From positions 1 through 9,320 of the forward strand of contig VBFZ01000078.1 in NCBI GenBank assembly GCA_005880805.1: a DNA stretch of 9,320 bases. The letters run 5' to 3'. Positions within the stretch are counted from its first letter, which is position 1; each line of letters begins with the position of its first letter. The DNA is from Chloroflexota bacterium (GTDB lineage Bacteria; Chloroflexota; Limnocylindria; Limnocylindrales; CSP1-4). The notes beneath the pieces were generated by a model. The model was not told where the DNA came from. It was given only the letters and a program-made list of their open reading frames with translations, and did no database searches. Positions 6,308 to 9,320 of the stretch are shown piece after piece. The position numbers were made by a program, and so were the translations under genes.

Positions 6308-8013
6308 GCAAGAGCCACCCGGCCGCGACTGCCTCCAATACCCCGGGCTCGGGGGCTCGGACGGTTCGCGCCCCGCGGGGAAACGAGCTGTCGTGCCGCG
6401 GTTGGCAGCAGGAAGCAGCTCTCCGGATGCTGATGAACAACCTCGATCCGGAGGTCGCCGAACGGCCGGCGGACCTCGTCGTCTACGGCGGCACGGGTCG
6501 CGCCGCGCGCAGCTGGCAGGCGTTCGACGCGATCGTCCGCGAGCTTCGCCGGCTGGAAGATGACGAGACACTCCTGGTCCAGAGCGGCAAGCCGGTCGGC
6601 GTGTTCCGGACGAGCGAGTGGTCGCCGCGGGTGCTGATCGCGAACTCGAACCTCGTCGGACGCTGGGCGAACTGGGAAACGTTTCGCGAGCTCGAGCGGG
6701 CGGGCCTGACGATGTACGGGCAGATGACGGCCGGCTCGTGGATCTACATCGGGACGCAGGGCATCCTCCAGGGCACCTACGAAACCTTCGCGGAGCTCGC
6801 TCGACAGCACTTCGGCGGAACGCTCGCCGGACGCGTCACGCTCACCGCGGGTCTCGGCGGGATGGGTGGCGCCCAGCCGCTTGCGGTCACGATGAACGGG
6901 GGCACCGCGGTCGTCATCGAGGTGGACGAGGCGCGGGCCCGTCGCCGGCTGGATATCGGCTATGTCGACCGCCTGACCGCCTCGCCTGATGAGGCGCTCG
7001 CCTGGGCTCGCGAGGCCGCCGCGGGGGGTCAGGCGCTGTCGGTCGCGCTGGTCGGCAACGCCGCAGAGATCGAGCCCGCCTGGGCGAAGCGCGGCGAGCC
7101 GTTCGACGTGGTCACCGACCAGACGTCGGCACACGACGCGCTGGCGGGTTACATCCCCGCCGAGATCGCGCTCGAGGACGCGCTCGCACTGCGCGAGAGC
7201 CAGCCGGACGTCTACATCGAGCACTCGATGCGATCGATGGCTGATCAGGTCCGCGCGATGCTCGCGTTCCAGCGCGCGGGCGCGGTCGTATTCGACTACG
7301 GCAACAACCTCCGCGCGATGGCAAAGGAGGCCGGCGTCGAGGATGCGTTCGACTACCCGGGCTTCGTGCCGGCCTTCATCCGGCCGCTGTTCTGCGAGGG
7401 CAAGGGACCGTTCCGCTGGGTCGCGTTGAGTGGCGATCCGGACGACATCCTGGCCACCGACCGGACGGTCCTGGAGCTGTTTCCGGATGACGCCGGCCTG
7501 CGGCGCTGGATCGAGATGGCCGAGGCGAAGGTCCCGTTCCAGGGCCTCCCCGCGCGGATCTGCTGGCTGGGCTACGGCGAGCGTGCGAAGGCAGGACTGG
7601 CGTTCAACGAGCTCGTGCGGTCAGGCGCGGTCAAGGCGCCAATCGTGATCGGCCGCGACCACCTCGACGCGGGCTCCGTGGCGTCTCCCAATCGTGAGAC
7701 CGAGGGGATGCGCGACGGCTCCGACGCGATCGCCGATTGGCCGCTGCTGAACGCACTGGTCAACACGGCGGCCGGCGCGACCTGGGTCTCGATCCATCAC
7801 GGCGGTGGAGTCGGGATCGGCTACTCGCAGCACGCCGGCATGGTCATCGTGGCTGACGGATCCGATCTCGCCGATCAGAAGCTCCAGCGCGTCCTCACGA
7901 CCGATCCCGGCATGGGCGTCATCCGGCATGCCGACGCCGGCTACGAGCGCGCGATCGAGGTCGCGCGGCAGCGGGGCGTTCGCATCCCGATGCTCGAGGA
8001 CAACGGGGCCTAA
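6304..8013 (+). CDS. hutU: Urocanate hydratase
   Basis: This cytosolic, NAD+-dependent enzyme converts urocanate to 4-imidazolone-5-propionate, step two of histidine degradation. It has 569 residues. The N terminus carries the family block RAPRGNELSCRGWQQEAALR (22-41), then MLMNNLDPEVAE and VVYGGTGRAARSW. The dinucleotide-binding glycine motif TAGLGGMGGAQPLA is at 181-194. Cys420 in ARICWLGYGER (418-427) corresponds to the active-site Cys region of characterised urocanases. HHGGGVGIGYSQHAG (498-512) is a further conserved block. The length is close to the usual ~555, with a short N-terminal extension of about 20 polar residues. Start GTG 6304 overlaps the lipoprotein stop (GTGA) with no obvious Shine-Dalgarno, so translation is probably coupled. 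The stop TAA overlaps the convergent MFS stop by four bases. No break or missing motif is seen. It works with HutH, encoded 2 kb upstream. Confidence 0.96.
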   Translation: MSKSHPAATASNTPGSGARTVRAPRGNELSCRGWQQEAALRMLMNNLDPEVAERPADLVVYGGTGRAARSWQAFDAIVRELRRLEDDETLLVQSGKPVGVFRTSEWSPRVLIANSNLVGRWANWETFRELERAGLTMYGQMTAGSWIYIGTQGILQGTYETFAELARQHFGGTLAGRVTLTAGLGGMGGAQPLAVTMNGGTAVVIEVDEARARRRLDIGYVDRLTASPDEALAWAREAAAGGQALSVALVGNAAEIEPAWAKRGEPFDVVTDQTSAHDALAGYIPAEIALEDALALRESQPDVYIEHSMRSMADQVRAMLAFQRAGAVVFDYGNNLRAMAKEAGVEDAFDYPGFVPAFIRPLFCEGKGPFRWVALSGDPDDILATDRTVLELFPDDAGLRRWIEMAEAKVPFQGLPARICWLGYGERAKAGLAFNELVRSGAVKAPIVIGRDHLDAGSVASPNRETEGMRDGSDAIADWPLLNALVNTAAGATWVSIHHGGGVGIGYSQHAGMVIVADGSDLADQKLQRVLTTDPGMGVIRHADAGYERAIEVARQRGVRIPMLEDNGA

Positions 8014-9320
8014 CACCCGGGACGGCGGCGCCGAGGGTCCGCTTCGACCTCCCCCTCAAGCACCGCCTCGAATGGTGGCCCGGCATCGGGCGCCGCAGTA
8101 GCGGGGATCGTGGGCGCCTGAACTTCCCCTGGTTCAGCTGCCTGGGCCTCCACCGCAGGCTCCGGGATGGTCTTCAGCGACGGGACAGGTGAGAACAGGA
8201 TCGACAGGAACGGGAAGAGGCCCAGGATCGCGCCGATCAAGATTCCGGTATGGACGCCCAGCACCTGCGCCAGCACGCCGCCGATCACTGCGCCGATCGG
8301 CATCGTGCCCCACACCAGGAAGCGCATCGTGCCGTTCAATCGGCCGAGCATCCGCTCCGGAGTAATCGCCTGGCGGAGGCTGACCTGGTTGACGTTGTAA
8401 ACGACGTTCGATATCCCGCCGAGGAAGAAGGATGTCGCGACGAACGGGAAAACCAGGTCGCGCGGCGCCAGGGGAACAAGTAACCCAGCCGGCCCGCCCA
8501 GCGCGATCGACCAGAGGATCGTGCGCCCAACCCCGATCAATCGCGGAATCCGATCGGCCACCAGGGCGCCCAGCAGAACGCCACCGCCGTAGAAGCCGCC
8601 AAGCGCGCCGTAGGCAGGAACGCTGAGGCCGACCTCCTCGAGCAGGTACAGGGGAAGAACAGCGAAGGAAATGTTGGTGAACAGGTTGGACGAGCCTGTG
8701 GCCCCGGCGATCTTGCTGAGCATCCGGTTGCCAAGGATGTAGCGCAGGCCTTCCGCTATCTCGGCACGCATGCCGGGCCCTTTCTCGCCCATGGTGCCGG
8801 CCTCGACGCGAGGTTCCTGCCGTTTGATCCCGAACAGGAGAAAAGCAGAAGCGATGTAGCTGATCGCATCCAGGATTACCGCGAATGGCGCAGTCAGCAG
8901 CGCGACGACGGCACCGCCCGCCGGCTGGCCGAGCAGCTGGGCACTGGAACTGCTGAGCTGCAGCTTCGAATGCGTTCGACGACCGTCGGCAGATACGACT
9001 GGTCGGCGACGTCGAAGAACACGGTCAGGACGCCATTCAGAAAGCCGATGACGTACAGCTGGTAGATCGTCAGGACGTTGAACGCCGTGGCGATCGGAAT
9101 CGTCAACACCATCAGTGCGCGCCCAACGTCGCTTGCGATCAGGATGCGGCGGCGCGGCAGGCGGTCGACCCATACGCCGGCCGGCAGCGTGAACAGCAGC
9201 CAGGGCAGGAACTCGATCGTCGCGATGAGGGCAAACTCGAACGGACTCGCGTGAAGCACGAGCACCGCGATCACGGGGATTGCGACCTGGCTGATCGAGG
9301 TGCCGAACAGGCTGACCGTC
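8010..9320 (-). pseudogene. MFS exporter gene (DHA3/EntS-like) with a frame break, partial at right edge
   Basis: On the minus strand the gene enters from beyond the window as TVSLFGTSISQVAIPV, continuing with motif A-like GVWVDRLPRRRIL, and reads to QSYLPTVVER at 8972. The homologous continuation SKLQLSSSSAQLLGQ then begins at 8969 in another frame and runs to TAG at 8010-8012. In related MFS exporters these blocks are joined by a few residues (pattern like VVxRxxLVEANSKLQ), so about six residues and a non-multiple of three bases appear to be missing near 8970. Left unshifted, the first frame becomes Cys/Ser-rich and stops at 8894. Both halves otherwise look intact: many hydrophobic helices, then a Pro/Ala/Glu-rich tail of about 60 residues ending in RRRRPGC. 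It may be a genuine pseudogene by small deletion, or a sequencing or assembly error. The stop overlaps the hutU stop tail to tail. Confidence 0.8.

Noticed and set aside
6214..7224. 336-codon open frame on the minus strand opposite hutU
   Set aside because: Arg/Asp-rich translation without domain signals. It lies antisense to the well-conserved hutU frame, as expected for stop-poor GC-rich DNA.
8014..8045. CCCGGG and GGCGCC palindromes just after hutU as a possible terminator
   Set aside because: Short restriction-type palindromes in GC-rich DNA, inside the coding tail of the convergent MFS gene, with no real stem-loop plus T run.
1..9320. CRISPR array, tRNA, rRNA, transposase or att site
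   Set aside because: No spaced direct repeats, cloverleaf, rRNA-like conserved block, transposase domain or terminal repeats could be seen by eye.

Overview
The window is GC-rich, densely packed bacterial DNA: roughly two thirds or more G+C by eye, frequent GTG starts, and four-base stop/start overlaps. It looks like a stretch of ordinary chromosome. I see no phage, plasmid, IS, CRISPR, rRNA or tRNA signature. Three start codons sit only 6-8 bases downstream of a TAnnnT-type -10 box, which suggests leaderless transcription. That habit, with the base composition and gene set, fits a GC-rich environmental lineage such as Chloroflexota (for example the Limnocylindria group) or Actinomycetota. 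The taxonomic placement is inference and weak.

Layout, left to right. (1) 2-103 +: last residues of an unidentified membrane protein. (2) 134-802 +: a histidine-phosphatase-superfamily protein, coupled by a GTGA overlap to (3) 799-2055 +: an MFS transporter. (4) 2065-2721 -: a DedA/VTT-family membrane protein, convergent with the MFS gene. A 9-bp perfect hairpin at this junction contains both stop codons. (5) 2722-2765: a 44-bp divergent intergenic region with one -10 box per direction and a G4/C4 dyad between them. (6) 2766-4349 +: histidine ammonia-lyase (hutH). (7) 4359-5135 +: a GNAT-like acetyltransferase with an internal Asn-Pro-Phe repeat linker. (8) 5196-5618 +: a VOC-fold protein apparently lacking the usual metal ligands. 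(9) 5615-6307 +: a lipoprotein with a Pro/Ser/Thr-rich linker. (10) 6304-8013 +: urocanate hydratase (hutU). (11) 8010-9320 -: an MFS exporter gene that runs off the right edge and carries a frame break near 8970, consistent with a small deletion.

HutH and HutU catalyse the first two steps of histidine degradation (histidine to urocanate, then to imidazolonepropionate). Here they are separated by three genes not normally assigned to the pathway. VOC, lipoprotein and hutU are joined by successive GTGA overlaps and very likely form one translationally coupled unit. hutI and the last hut step are not in the window. No clearly new system can be demonstrated. The most interesting items are the hut interlopers (especially the lipoprotein and the NPF-repeat GNAT), the compact divergent leaderless promoter with its dyad, and the broken exporter.
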